NCBI GenBank assembly: GCA_946480675.1
Contig: CAMLKS010000039.1
Span: 1 to 11,931, forward strand
DNA from: an uncultured Bacteroidota bacterium
GTDB lineage: Bacteria; Bacteroidota; Bacteroidia; Chitinophagales; Chitinophagaceae
Reading direction: 5' to 3'
DNA length: 11,931 bases
The notes beneath the pieces were generated by a model that did no database searches, was not told the DNA's origin, and saw only the letters and a program-made list of their open reading frames with translations. Below are positions 6,561-11,931 of the stretch, piece after piece. Both the position numbers and the translations under genes were made by a program. The first letter of the stretch is position 1, and every line of letters begins with the position of its first letter.

Positions 6561-6594
6561 AAAAGTGATGGCTGTAACAGCCATCACTTTTTTA
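6561..6594. terminator. Strong bidirectional intrinsic terminator between convergent genes
   Basis: A perfect 14-bp stem (6561-6574 with 6578-6591) with a TAA loop, starting AAAAGTGATGGCTG. The plus-strand side runs into TTTTTT (6588-6593), serving the M16-like gene. On the minus strand the stem ends in TTTT followed by ATTTAAA, serving the CoA transferase, whose stop codon is adjacent. One hairpin ends both convergent transcripts. Confidence 0.9.
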
Positions 6595-7872
6595 TTATTT
6601 ACCAAAGCGTTCGTAGCAGGCTTTTGTGAGTACTTCCCGATGATCGGGGTGGGCAATGGATGTAAGTAAACGCGCACGCTGCTCCATGCTTTTGCCATAC
6701 AGGTTTACTACACCATATTCTGTAACCACATAATGCACATGGCCACGTGTAGTAACCACACCTGCACCGGGATTGAGCATGGGCACTATGCGCGATATAC
6801 CCTTTGCCGTGATGGAAGGCAGCGCAATAATGGGTTTACCCCCCTCTGATAAAGAAGCGCCACGCATGAAATCCATCTGGCCGCCGATGCCGGAGAACTG
6901 GTAGCTGCCAATAGAGTCGGCGCACACCTGCCCGGTAATATCTATCTCGATAGCGCTATTGATAGCAGTGACCTTAGGGTTGCGGCGGATGATAGAGGTA
7001 TCGTTCACAAAAGACACATCCATAAAAGAAACCGAAGGGTTATCGTGCACAAAATCATACACCTTCTTGGTACCCAGCACAAAAGTGGTAACCGTTTTGC
7101 CGGGTCGCACTTTTTTGTATTCATTAGTTATCACACCCTTTTCTATCAGCGGCACCACACCATCGGAAAACATTTCGGTATGAATGCCTAAGCCCTTGTG
7201 ATTGGTAAGTGAACGCAGCACTGCATCGGGGATGCCGCCGATGCCCATTTGCAGTGTAGCACCATCTTCTACCAAGCCTGCTATATGTTCACCTATTTTC
7301 TGCACGGCAATATCTGCCCCATCGCTGTAGTTGACCTGGGGCAATTGCATTTCGTGGTACACAAATTCGTTGATAGCCGATATATGTATATGCCCATCGC
7401 CATGCGTGCGTGGCATTAACGGATTGACATGGGCTATCACGATGCGGGCATTGCGGGCGGCAGATAATGCCGCATCTATGGAAGTACCCAATGTGCAGTA
7501 ACCATGTGCATCGGGCGGCGATACCTGTATGATGGCCACATCTATAGGCAGGATATTATTTTCGAACAAGCGTGGTATTTCGCTGAGGAATATGGGAATA
7601 TAATCGCCATAGGGGCTATTGACCCATTCGCGCACATTGGCAGAAACGAAGAGCGAATTGAGATAAAAACTTTTTTTGATGGCATCCGTTTTCCAGTTGA
7701 TATCGCCGAAGGTGCTGATAGCCACCAGTTCTACATTTTCGATTTCGCCTGCCCTTTGCAGCAGCGCATCGATAAGTGGTGTGGGTGTGGCTGCGCTGCC
7801 ATGTATGAAAACCCTGTGGCCGCTTTGCACGTGCTTTACGGCTTCGGCCGCGGTAATGTACCTATTGTTCAT
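6595..7872 (-). CDS. Acetyl-CoA hydrolase / CoA-transferase family protein (4-hydroxybutyrate CoA-transferase-like)
   Basis: A 425-residue enzyme of the acetyl-CoA hydrolase/transferase family (COG0427 type), which moves CoA between acyl groups through a glutamyl-CoA thioester. Visible motifs, numbered from the chosen start: AEAVKHVQSGHRVFIHGSAATP near the N terminus, VSPPDAHGYCTLGTSID, the glycine loop QMGIGGIPDAVL, the catalytic-type glutamate in GIHTEMFSDG (Glu233), SGIGGQMDF...GASLSEGGK, and the closing TEYGVVNLYGKSMEQRA. Length is normal. An in-frame ATG 24 nt upstream (7896) would add MPTPYFYV; the start at 7872 is chosen because homologues, as remembered, have about nine residues before AEEAV. 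Neither start has a Shine-Dalgarno. The gene is alone on the minus strand and converges on the M16-like gene. The acyl substrate (acetate, butyrate, 4-hydroxybutyrate, succinate) cannot be fixed from sequence. Confidence 0.93.
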   Translation of the reverse strand: MNNRYITAAEAVKHVQSGHRVFIHGSAATPTPLIDALLQRAGEIENVELVAISTFGDINWKTDAIKKSFYLNSLFVSANVREWVNSPYGDYIPIFLSEIPRLFENNILPIDVAIIQVSPPDAHGYCTLGTSIDAALSAARNARIVIAHVNPLMPRTHGDGHIHISAINEFVYHEMQLPQVNYSDGADIAVQKIGEHIAGLVEDGATLQMGIGGIPDAVLRSLTNHKGLGIHTEMFSDGVVPLIEKGVITNEYKKVRPGKTVTTFVLGTKKVYDFVHDNPSVSFMDVSFVNDTSIIRRNPKVTAINSAIEIDITGQVCADSIGSYQFSGIGGQMDFMRGASLSEGGKPIIALPSITAKGISRIVPMLNPGAGVVTTRGHVHYVVTEYGVVNLYGKSMEQRARLLTSIAHPDHREVLTKACYERFGK

Positions 7873-8030
7873 AACGTAAAAATAAGGCGTTGGCATATAG
7901 TGCGTATTGAGTAGCGTTATAGAAAATGGTGATAACAGTCACCGCGATACCAAAGGATATTTGCAGAAGATTAACAGGTGCATGTAAATCCGCCGTACTG
8001 AACCATTCGTTTATAAATGCGTTAACTTAA

Positions 8031-8034
8031 AGGA
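8031..8034 (+). promoter_or_regulatory. Ribosome-binding site (AGGA) deciding the msrB start
   Basis: AGGA ends 9 nt before ATG 8044, within the usual spacing. An in-frame TTG two codons upstream (8038) would sit only 3 nt from AGGA, so the ATG is preferred. Confidence 0.5.
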
Positions 8035-8043
8035 TTATTGACC

Positions 8044-8565
8044 ATGCGGATATTAAATGCTATATGTTTAAGCGTATTGCTGCTTTTCAGCCAGTGCAGC
8101 AATGCCCAAAAGAAAGAGACTATGAATGAAGGACATAAGAACAACCCGTATTATTCGCGTACCGACACCGCGAAGCTGAATGTGAGCAATGAGGAATGGA
8201 AGAAACTACTACCGAAGGAGGTGTATGAAGTAGGCCGCAATGCCGAAACGGAATATGCTTTTACAGGTAAGTACTGGAACACATCGGCCAAGGGCATGTA
8301 TTACTGCGCGGTATGTGGCAACCCGCTGTTCCGTTCGGATGCGAAATTTGCAAGCAGCTGCGGCTGGCCCAGCTTTTATGAACCGATACGCGAGAACAGC
8401 GTGGTGTATAAGCCCGACCATAGCCATGGTATGGACCGCATAGAGGTGACCTGCGGACGTTGTGATTCGCACCTGGGGCATATATTTGACGATGGCCCGC
8501 CGCCAACGTATAAGCGTTTTTGTATGAACTCTGTAGTGCTGGAGTTTGAACCGGATAACGAGTAA
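8044..8565 (+). CDS. msrB: Exported peptide-methionine (R)-S-oxide reductase
   Basis: A 173-residue MsrB that reduces the R form of methionine sulfoxide in oxidised proteins. The N terminus (MRILNAICLSVLLLFSQCSNAQ) is a secretion signal; it may be cut after SNA (residue 21) or lipidated at Cys18, although FSQC is a poor lipobox. The enzyme domain (about 47-170) contains both zinc-binding CxxC pairs (Cys88/Cys91 and Cys137/Cys140), the SSCGWPSF motif with the probable resolving Cys106, HSHGMDRIEV, HLGHIFDDGPPPT, and the catalytic Cys160 in RFCMNS. Every expected residue is present, so it should be active in the envelope. It has its own terminator downstream and lies divergently from the CoA transferase. 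An exported thioredoxin-fold protein about 900 bp downstream could supply reductant, but that link is only a guess. Confidence 0.95.
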   Translation: MRILNAICLSVLLLFSQCSNAQKKETMNEGHKNNPYYSRTDTAKLNVSNEEWKKLLPKEVYEVGRNAETEYAFTGKYWNTSAKGMYYCAVCGNPLFRSDAKFASSCGWPSFYEPIRENSVVYKPDHSHGMDRIEVTCGRCDSHLGHIFDDGPPPTYKRFCMNSVVLEFEPDNE

Positions 8566-8569
8566 TGAG

Positions 8570-8600
8570 AATGTGGTCTTTGATGGGACCACATTTTTTT
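8570..8600 (+). terminator. Intrinsic terminator after msrB
   Basis: AATGTGGTC (8570-8578) pairs perfectly with GACCACATT (8587-8595) around an 8-nt loop and runs into an unbroken T-tract (8594-8600). It begins 5 nt after the msrB stop. Confidence 0.88.
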
Positions 8601-8621
8601 GTTTCGCAGCGAGTGGTTTTT

Positions 8622-8655
8622 CTTTTTTGCTTCTCCAAAAAAGAAACAAAAAAAG
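8622..8655. repeat. A/T-rich imperfect inverted repeat in the msrB-nth spacer
   Basis: CTTTTTTGCTTCT (8622-8634) faces AGAAACAAAAAAAG (8642-8655) across a 7-nt loop; the arms differ by one mismatch and one extra A. Pyrimidine/purine palindromes of this kind (CTTTTTTGCTTCTTTTT-like) recur between genes in Chitinophagaceae-type genomes as far as I recall. It sits after a complete terminator and has no coding role that I can see. Confidence 0.5.
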
Positions 8656-8658
8656 AGC

Positions 8659-8687
8659 CCGACAATCAATCACAGGGTGATTGTCGG
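8659..8687. repeat. 10-bp perfect hairpin in the msrB-nth spacer
   Basis: CCGACAATCA (8659-8668) pairs with TGATTGTCGG (8678-8687) around ATCACAGGG. The loop repeats ATCA, allowing a second pairing register (8669-8673 with 8677-8681). No T-tract follows, so it is not a terminator. With the neighbouring inverted repeat and a weaker pair (GCTTGG 8702-8707 with CCAAGC 8722-8727), it makes the 226-bp spacer unusually structured. Nothing else is recognisable there apart from a poor -7-like TAATTTCG at 8780. Confidence 0.5.
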
Positions 8688-8791
8688 TGGCTGCCGATGA
8701 GGCTTGGTTACTACTGCTGTGCCAAGCTTTCGTTCCCTGATGAGGTTAACTAGTTTTTTATATTATTCTGCTGTTTCTATAATTTCGATGC

Positions 8792-9451
8792 ATGACGAAG
8801 AAGGAGCGTTATGCTTATGTTATAGATTATTTCCAGAAGCACATGCCGGAGGCAGAAACGGAGTTGCATTATGAAAATCCATACCAGCTTTTAGTTGCCG
8901 TTATCCTTTCTGCACAGTGTACGGATAAGCGTGTGAACATAGTAACGCCTGAAGTGTTTAAGAAATTCCCTACGGCTGAAACGCTTGCGAAGGCTGAATT
9001 TGAAGATATTGAACCGCTGATACGCAGCATCAGTTTTGCCAATAATAAAAGCCGCCACCTGCTGGGCATGGCTAAGATGCTGGTGAATGACTATGGTGGT
9101 GAGGTGCCCGATACGGTAGAAGAACTGGTGAAGCTGCCCGGTGTGGGCAGGAAGACGGCCAACGTCATCACCTCTGTAATATACGAGCAACCGAATATGG
9201 CGGTGGATACGCACGTGTTTCGCGTGAGTGCGCGGATAGGGCTTACTACCAATGCAAAAAATGTGCTGCAGGCAGAAAAACAACTGATAGCCAACATACC
9301 CGAAGCGCTGGTGCACATAGCACACCACTGGCTGATACTGCATGGCCGCTATATATGCGTAGCCCGCAGGCCAAAATGTGAACGCTGCGGGCTAACGAGT
9401 GTATGTAAATATTACCAGAGTGATATGAAATATATCGTAGAGAAGCCTTAG
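8792..9451 (+). CDS. nth: Endonuclease III (DNA glycosylase/AP lyase)
   Basis: A 219-residue base-excision repair enzyme that removes oxidised pyrimidines and nicks at the abasic site. It aligns along its whole length with E. coli Nth: NPYQLLVAVILSAQCTD (29-45), the helix-hairpin-helix LPGVGRKTANV (115-125) with catalytic Lys121, AVDTHVFRVSARIG with catalytic Asp139, HHWLILHGRYIC, and the [4Fe-4S] cluster loop Cys189-x6-Cys196-x2-Cys199-x5-Cys205. All key residues are intact. It has no visible Shine-Dalgarno. A near-consensus -7 element (TAATTTCG, 8780-8787) would put transcription start almost at the ATG. Its stop codon overlaps, tail to tail, the stop of the next gene on the other strand. 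Confidence 0.96.
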   Translation: MTKKERYAYVIDYFQKHMPEAETELHYENPYQLLVAVILSAQCTDKRVNIVTPEVFKKFPTAETLAKAEFEDIEPLIRSISFANNKSRHLLGMAKMLVNDYGGEVPDTVEELVKLPGVGRKTANVITSVIYEQPNMAVDTHVFRVSARIGLTTNAKNVLQAEKQLIANIPEALVHIAHHWLILHGRYICVARRPKCERCGLTSVCKYYQSDMKYIVEKP

Positions 9452-10050
9452 TGCCCTGCGGGGAGTGTGGCGGGGGTTACCGGTTCGGGTACTTCCTTCC
9501 ACGCGGGTTTGAAATCTTTCATATAGTCTTCAAACTTCACCGTTTTGTAAATATCATCGCCCACATATTTCATGAACATTTCCATTTGTTCTACCGGCTT
9601 GTAGCCGCCTATGGGTGTGGGGTTCTGAAAACCCTCCGTCATCATGATGCTGGTGGGGTATGACAATTGCCCCTGGGTGAGTTGTACAGCTAATCCATTA
9701 GCACGATACTCAGGCATAAAGCCCCATTTTTTGCCTGTGAAAACAAAGCTATCCTGGCGCTCTGCATCAAACTTGATGGAGTAGAATTTTTCATTGAGGT
9801 ACTTTACTACTTCCGGATGCGAGAGTACTTTTTTATCCAACACCTTGCACCAGCCGCACCAACCGGTATAGATGTCTATCCATACTTTTCGGGGCTGCTT
9901 TTGCATACGCTTTTCAGCCTCTTCAAAGCTGATCCATTCCACCTCTTTTTTAGTATTGGTTGCAGTAGTTTTATTTGCCTTCCTGTCATCGGCGCGTGCC
10001 ATGGTTGCAAGACTGATAAAAGCTACTGCAAGGAGTAGCGCAGGTTTCAT
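9448..10050 (-). CDS. Exported thioredoxin-fold protein (thioredoxin_7/DUF255-like)
   Basis: A 200-residue periplasmic thioredoxin-like protein. Residues 1-20 form a signal peptide ending A-R-A. A basic Asn/Thr/Lys linker follows, then the thioredoxin fold (about 37-165): WISFEEAEKRMQ, KVWIDIYTGWCGWCK with the redox pair Cys65/Cys68, the helix KVLSHPEVVKYLNEKFY, and the cis-proline segment YPT (Pro132). The sequence WCGWCK is typical of thioredoxin_7 proteins, not classical TrxA (WCGPCK). The tail (about 170-200) is Pro/Lys-rich and probably disordered. Partner and direction (reductase or oxidase) cannot be told from sequence. The start is supported by an exceptionally strong AGGAGG. Its 3' end overlaps the end of nth by 4 nt with no terminator between them, and UbiX is divergent on the other side. 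Confidence 0.9.
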   Translation of the reverse strand: MKPALLLAVAFISLATMARADDRKANKTTATNTKKEVEWISFEEAEKRMQKQPRKVWIDIYTGWCGWCKVLDKKVLSHPEVVKYLNEKFYSIKFDAERQDSFVFTGKKWGFMPEYRANGLAVQLTQGQLSYPTSIMMTEGFQNPTPIGGYKPVEQMEMFMKYVGDDIYKTVKFEDYMKDFKPAWKEVPEPVTPATLPAGH

Positions 10051-10053
10051 TTT

Positions 10054-10059
10054 CCTCCT
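10054..10059 (-). promoter_or_regulatory. Consensus Shine-Dalgarno AGGAGG of the thioredoxin-fold gene
   Basis: On the minus strand AGGAGG lies 3 nt before the ATG (AGGAGGAAAATG). A full anti-16S match is unusual in Bacteroidota, whose genes mostly lack it; the other genes in this window have none or a weak AGGA. It fixes the start at 10050. Confidence 0.7.
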
Positions 10060-10094
10060 GTTTTTACGTAAGCTAATTTACGATTAATTACGTG

Positions 10095-10102
10095 TAGCTT
10101 TG
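10095..10102 (+). promoter_or_regulatory. Bacteroidota -7 element (TAGCTTTG) before ubiX
   Basis: A perfect TAnnTTTG placed 32 nt before the ubiX ATG. No clear TTTG is found at the -33 position. It lies in the 84-bp divergent spacer with the thioredoxin-fold gene. Confidence 0.55.
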
Positions 10103-10134
10103 TTAATATCTTGTGATAATATAAAGCGCAACGG

Positions 10135-10689
10135 ATGAAAATAGCAGTAGCGGTAACAGGTGCAAGCGGATCGGTATATGCCAAAGTATTGCTGGAAACA
10201 TTGCAGCAACTGGGCGAACAGGTGACAGAAGTAGGATTGGTATGGAGCGCTAATGCCCATACCGTGTGGCAGCATGAGCTGAACAATACACTGTATGAAA
10301 CCTACCCTTTCAAGGTGTGGGATAAAAATGATTTTATGGCGCCGTTTGCATCGGGCAGTGCGGGGTACGACGCACTGATCATATGCCCGTGCAGCATGGG
10401 TACGGTAGGGCGCATAGCGGGTGGCATCAGCAACGACCTGATAACCCGTGCCGCCGATGTGATGCTGAAGGAACGCAAGAAGCTGATATGCGTGGTGAGG
10501 GAAACACCTTACAACCTGGTGCACCTGCGCAATATGACAACCGTGACAGAAGCAGGCGGTATCATTTGCCCGGCCACACCATCCTTTTACAGCAAACCGC
10601 AAACAATGGAAGAAGTAGCCTATACGGTGATACACCGTGTGCTGCAACTGGCAGGGCTGAATGCAAGCGGATATAAATGGGGTGGTTAG
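10135..10689 (+). CDS. ubiX: UbiX-family flavin prenyltransferase
   Basis: A 184-residue enzyme that attaches a dimethylallyl unit to FMN to make prenylated FMN, the cofactor of UbiD-type decarboxylases. The sequence shows the flavin-binding N terminus VTGASGS (7-13), VWSANA (36-41), the family signature CPCSMGTVGRIAGGISNDLITRAADVMLKE (84-113), VVRETPYNLVHLRNM (120-134), and PATPSFYSKPQT (146-157). Length matches E. coli UbiX (189 aa). UbiX proteins assemble as dodecamers in the cytoplasm. No ubiD-like decarboxylase is in the window, so the user of the cofactor lies elsewhere. It has its own -7 element and is followed by a 64-nt low-complexity spacer before mazG. Confidence 0.95.
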   Translation: MKIAVAVTGASGSVYAKVLLETLQQLGEQVTEVGLVWSANAHTVWQHELNNTLYETYPFKVWDKNDFMAPFASGSAGYDALIICPCSMGTVGRIAGGISNDLITRAADVMLKERKKLICVVRETPYNLVHLRNMTTVTEAGGIICPATPSFYSKPQTMEEVAYTVIHRVLQLAGLNASGYKWGG

Positions 10690-10690
10690 G

Positions 10691-10734
10691 TTATTAGTTG
10701 ATTGGTTGAATGGTTGATTAGTTATTTGTTGATG
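10691..10734 (+). repeat. Degenerate TTGATTGG-type tandem repeat
   Basis: The ubiX-mazG spacer holds a run of related units: TTATTAG, TTGATTGG, TTGAATGG, TTGATTAG, TTATTTG, TTGATG. The 8-nt periodicity is imperfect but clear, and the strand is strongly G/T-rich and C-free. It probably arose by slippage; no function is evident. Confidence 0.55.
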
Positions 10735-10753
10735 TTAAGTAATTATAGATAAA

Positions 10754-11521
10754 ATGGAATATTGGAAATCGTTGGAAAGGCTGCGGGTGATAATGGATGA
10801 GCTACGCGAGAACTGTCCGTGGGATAAGAAGCAAACCATACAAACCCTGCGCAAGCAAACTATAGAAGAAACATACGAACTGGCAGATGCCATTGCCGAT
10901 GAAGACTGGAAAGGTATAAAAGAAGAGCTGGGCGACCTGCTGCTGCATATTGTTTTTTACAGCAGGATAGGTAAAGAGCAAAACCAGTTTACCTTGGAAG
11001 ATGTGATAGAAACCGTATGTAACAAGTTGGTAGCACGCCACCCGCATATATACGGCAGTGTTAAGGTAGCAGATGAGGAAGAGGTAAAGCAGAACTGGGA
11101 ACAGATAAAAATGAAGGAAGGCAAAAAATCGGTATTGAGCGGTGTGCCACCATCACTGCCTGCTATTATAAAAGCGCTACGCCTGCAGGAGAAAACCAAG
11201 CAAGTGGGTTTTGAATGGGATGACATAGGGCAGGTGAAAGAAAAAGTGGATGAAGAAATAGCAGAACTGTATGAAGCAGTAGATGCCGGACAACAGGATA
11301 AAATAGAAGAAGAGTTTGGCGATGTACTGTTTGCCTTGGTGAACTATGCACGCTATGCCAATATAGACCCCGAACTGGCATTGGAAAAAACGAACAAGAA
11401 ATTCATCCGCAGGTTTCAGCATATAGAAGCCAAAGCAAAGGAGATGGGCAAAGACCTGCACGATATGACCCTTGCTGAAATGGATGCATTGTGGAACCAG
11501 GCAAAAGAACAGGAATCGTAA
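10754..11521 (+). CDS. mazG: MazG nucleoside triphosphate pyrophosphohydrolase
   Basis: A 255-residue cytoplasmic all-alpha enzyme that hydrolyses (d)NTPs to NMP and pyrophosphate, cleaning nucleotide pools and, in E. coli, lowering ppGpp. It has the two tandem MazG domains of the long form: the first with EETYELADAI (Glu38, Glu39, Glu42) and EELGDLLLHIVFYSRI (Glu58-x-x-Asp61), the second with DEEIAELYEAV (Glu167, Glu168, Glu171) and EEEFGDVLFALVNYAR (Glu187-x-x-Asp190). These are the Mg-binding EE...ExxD motifs, intact in both halves. The linker contains KKSVLSGVPPSLPAIIKA and KTKQVGFEWD, diagnostic of MazG. No toxin-antitoxin partner (mazEF) is adjacent. A membrane sensor gene starts 5 nt downstream, suggesting cotranscription. 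Confidence 0.96.
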   Translation: MEYWKSLERLRVIMDELRENCPWDKKQTIQTLRKQTIEETYELADAIADEDWKGIKEELGDLLLHIVFYSRIGKEQNQFTLEDVIETVCNKLVARHPHIYGSVKVADEEEVKQNWEQIKMKEGKKSVLSGVPPSLPAIIKALRLQEKTKQVGFEWDDIGQVKEKVDEEIAELYEAVDAGQQDKIEEEFGDVLFALVNYARYANIDPELALEKTNKKFIRRFQHIEAKAKEMGKDLHDMTLAEMDALWNQAKEQES

Positions 11522-11526
11522 TATAG

Positions 11527-11931
11527 GTGTTTCGCCAATATCCATATAAAGGTTGGTTGCTGCTCAGCATTATACTATGGTGCTCGGCGGCTTTTCGCTT
11601 TTATACCCATGATAGGAATATGGGCCCGGCGCAAATGGCGGCGGCCATAGAGAAAGACCTGCAAAACAAGCAGAAAGGCTTTGGCAGGTTGTTATCAGAT
11701 AAAGAACTGGTGCAGCGCATCTTTGCAGAGAAGCTGACCAATAATGATATTAAGCAGCTAACGGGGTTACCCTATCATGTATATGCCTACCGGTACGGCA
11801 CACTCATTTTCTGGAACAACAATAAAACATTAGAAAGTTGCAACAATGGCTCTTATACCACCAAAAGCCAGGTGCTCTTCAATGAGCGTGGGGTGTATAT
11901 AAAACAGTGCATCATACCTGAAGGGAAAGAC
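11527..11931 (+). CDS. N-terminal part of a membrane sensor protein, probably a sensor histidine kinase (3' end outside window)
   Basis: An open frame of 135 codons runs to the window edge. It begins at GTG; the codon just before it (11524-11526) is TAG, so no longer start is possible, and the first internal ATG (residue 32) would delete the membrane anchor. Residues 9-26 (GWLLLSIILWCSAAFRFY) form one transmembrane segment. Residues 33-135 then form a predicted periplasmic region with a helical part (MAAAIEKDLQNKQKGFGRLL), LTGLPYHVYAYRYGTLIFWNNN, and a Cys pair. The pattern 'short anchor, helix, LP-x-x-V-Y-x-Y-x-x-x-x-L-x-FW-x-x-N' resembles the sensor domains of Bacteroidota histidine kinases as I remember them. 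No kinase motif (H, N, G boxes) lies within the window, so the call is inference. It sits 5 nt after mazG. Confidence 0.6.
   Translation, partial: MFRQYPYKGWLLLSIILWCSAAFRFYTHDRNMGPAQMAAAIEKDLQNKQKGFGRLLSDKELVQRIFAEKLTNNDIKQLTGLPYHVYAYRYGTLIFWNNNKTLESCNNGSYTTKSQVLFNERGVYIKQCIIPEGKD

Noticed and set aside
7877..8043. Divergent spacer between the CoA transferase and msrB searched for promoters
   Set aside because: Only one-mismatch -7 candidates (TATTTTTA on the minus strand at 7884-7877; GATATTTG at 7956-7963 on plus) without -33 partners; the minus-strand one would place the transcript start at the chosen ATG.
8565..8753. 62-codon frame after msrB
   Set aside because: It runs through the msrB terminator, the A/T-rich inverted repeat and the 10-bp hairpin; the product has no recognisable pattern.
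10754..11521. MazG as part of a toxin-antitoxin or phage-defence module
   Set aside because: Both MazG domains are of the ordinary two-domain housekeeping form, and neighbours are ubiX and a membrane sensor, with no MazE/MazF-like or defence genes.
1..11931. CRISPR arrays, tRNA or rRNA genes, transposases, prophage genes
   Set aside because: No spaced direct repeats, no cloverleaf-like or rRNA-like sequence noticed by eye, and no mobile-element protein; intergenic gaps are all under 230 nt.

Overview
The window reads as ordinary chromosomal DNA from a Bacteroidota bacterium, most likely of the Chitinophagaceae/Sphingobacteriia type. The clues are perfect TAnnTTTG -7 promoter elements before several genes, A-rich or absent Shine-Dalgarno sequences, a CarB that stops right after its second ATP-grasp core, a BtuB-like TonB-dependent receptor, a secreted MsrB, and strong use of the AUA isoleucine codon. 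The organism is inferred from protein and promoter style only; no rRNA or other taxonomic marker is present.

Layout: (1) 1-2199, plus strand: the 3' end of carB (pyrimidine/arginine precursor synthesis), a polytopic GT-C-like membrane protein, and an ElaA-type GNAT acetyltransferase 3 nt after it. (2) 2215-4674, plus: a well-formed Bacteroidota promoter drives an outer-membrane TonB receptor. A GC-rich hairpin repeat follows, then a separate promoter, a YHS-domain lipoprotein, a previously uncalled 32-residue membrane peptide and an intrinsic terminator. (3) 4703-6593, plus: a hot-dog acyl-CoA thioesterase and an M16 peptidase-family protein that has lost the zinc motif, ending in a strong bidirectional terminator. 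(4) 6595-7872, minus: a class-I-like acetyl-CoA hydrolase/CoA transferase converging on that terminator. (5) 8044-9451, plus: exported methionine-sulfoxide reductase MsrB with terminator, a 226-bp intergenic stretch rich in inverted repeats, and endonuclease III. (6) 9448-10050, minus: an exported thioredoxin-fold protein whose stop codon overlaps that of nth. (7) 10095-11931, plus: UbiX flavin prenyltransferase, MazG NTP pyrophosphohydrolase, and the N-terminal part of a membrane sensor protein starting with GTG.

Most genes are housekeeping: nucleotide precursor supply and sanitation (CarB, MazG), DNA repair (Nth), envelope redox repair (MsrB, thioredoxin-fold protein), acyl-CoA turnover (thioesterase, CoA transferase) and cofactor synthesis (UbiX). 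I see no CRISPR array, phage, transposase, toxin-antitoxin pair, rRNA or tRNA. The points worth a second look are the small peptide beside the YHS lipoprotein, the solitary catalytically dead M16 subunit, the intergenic repeat elements, and several start-site corrections.
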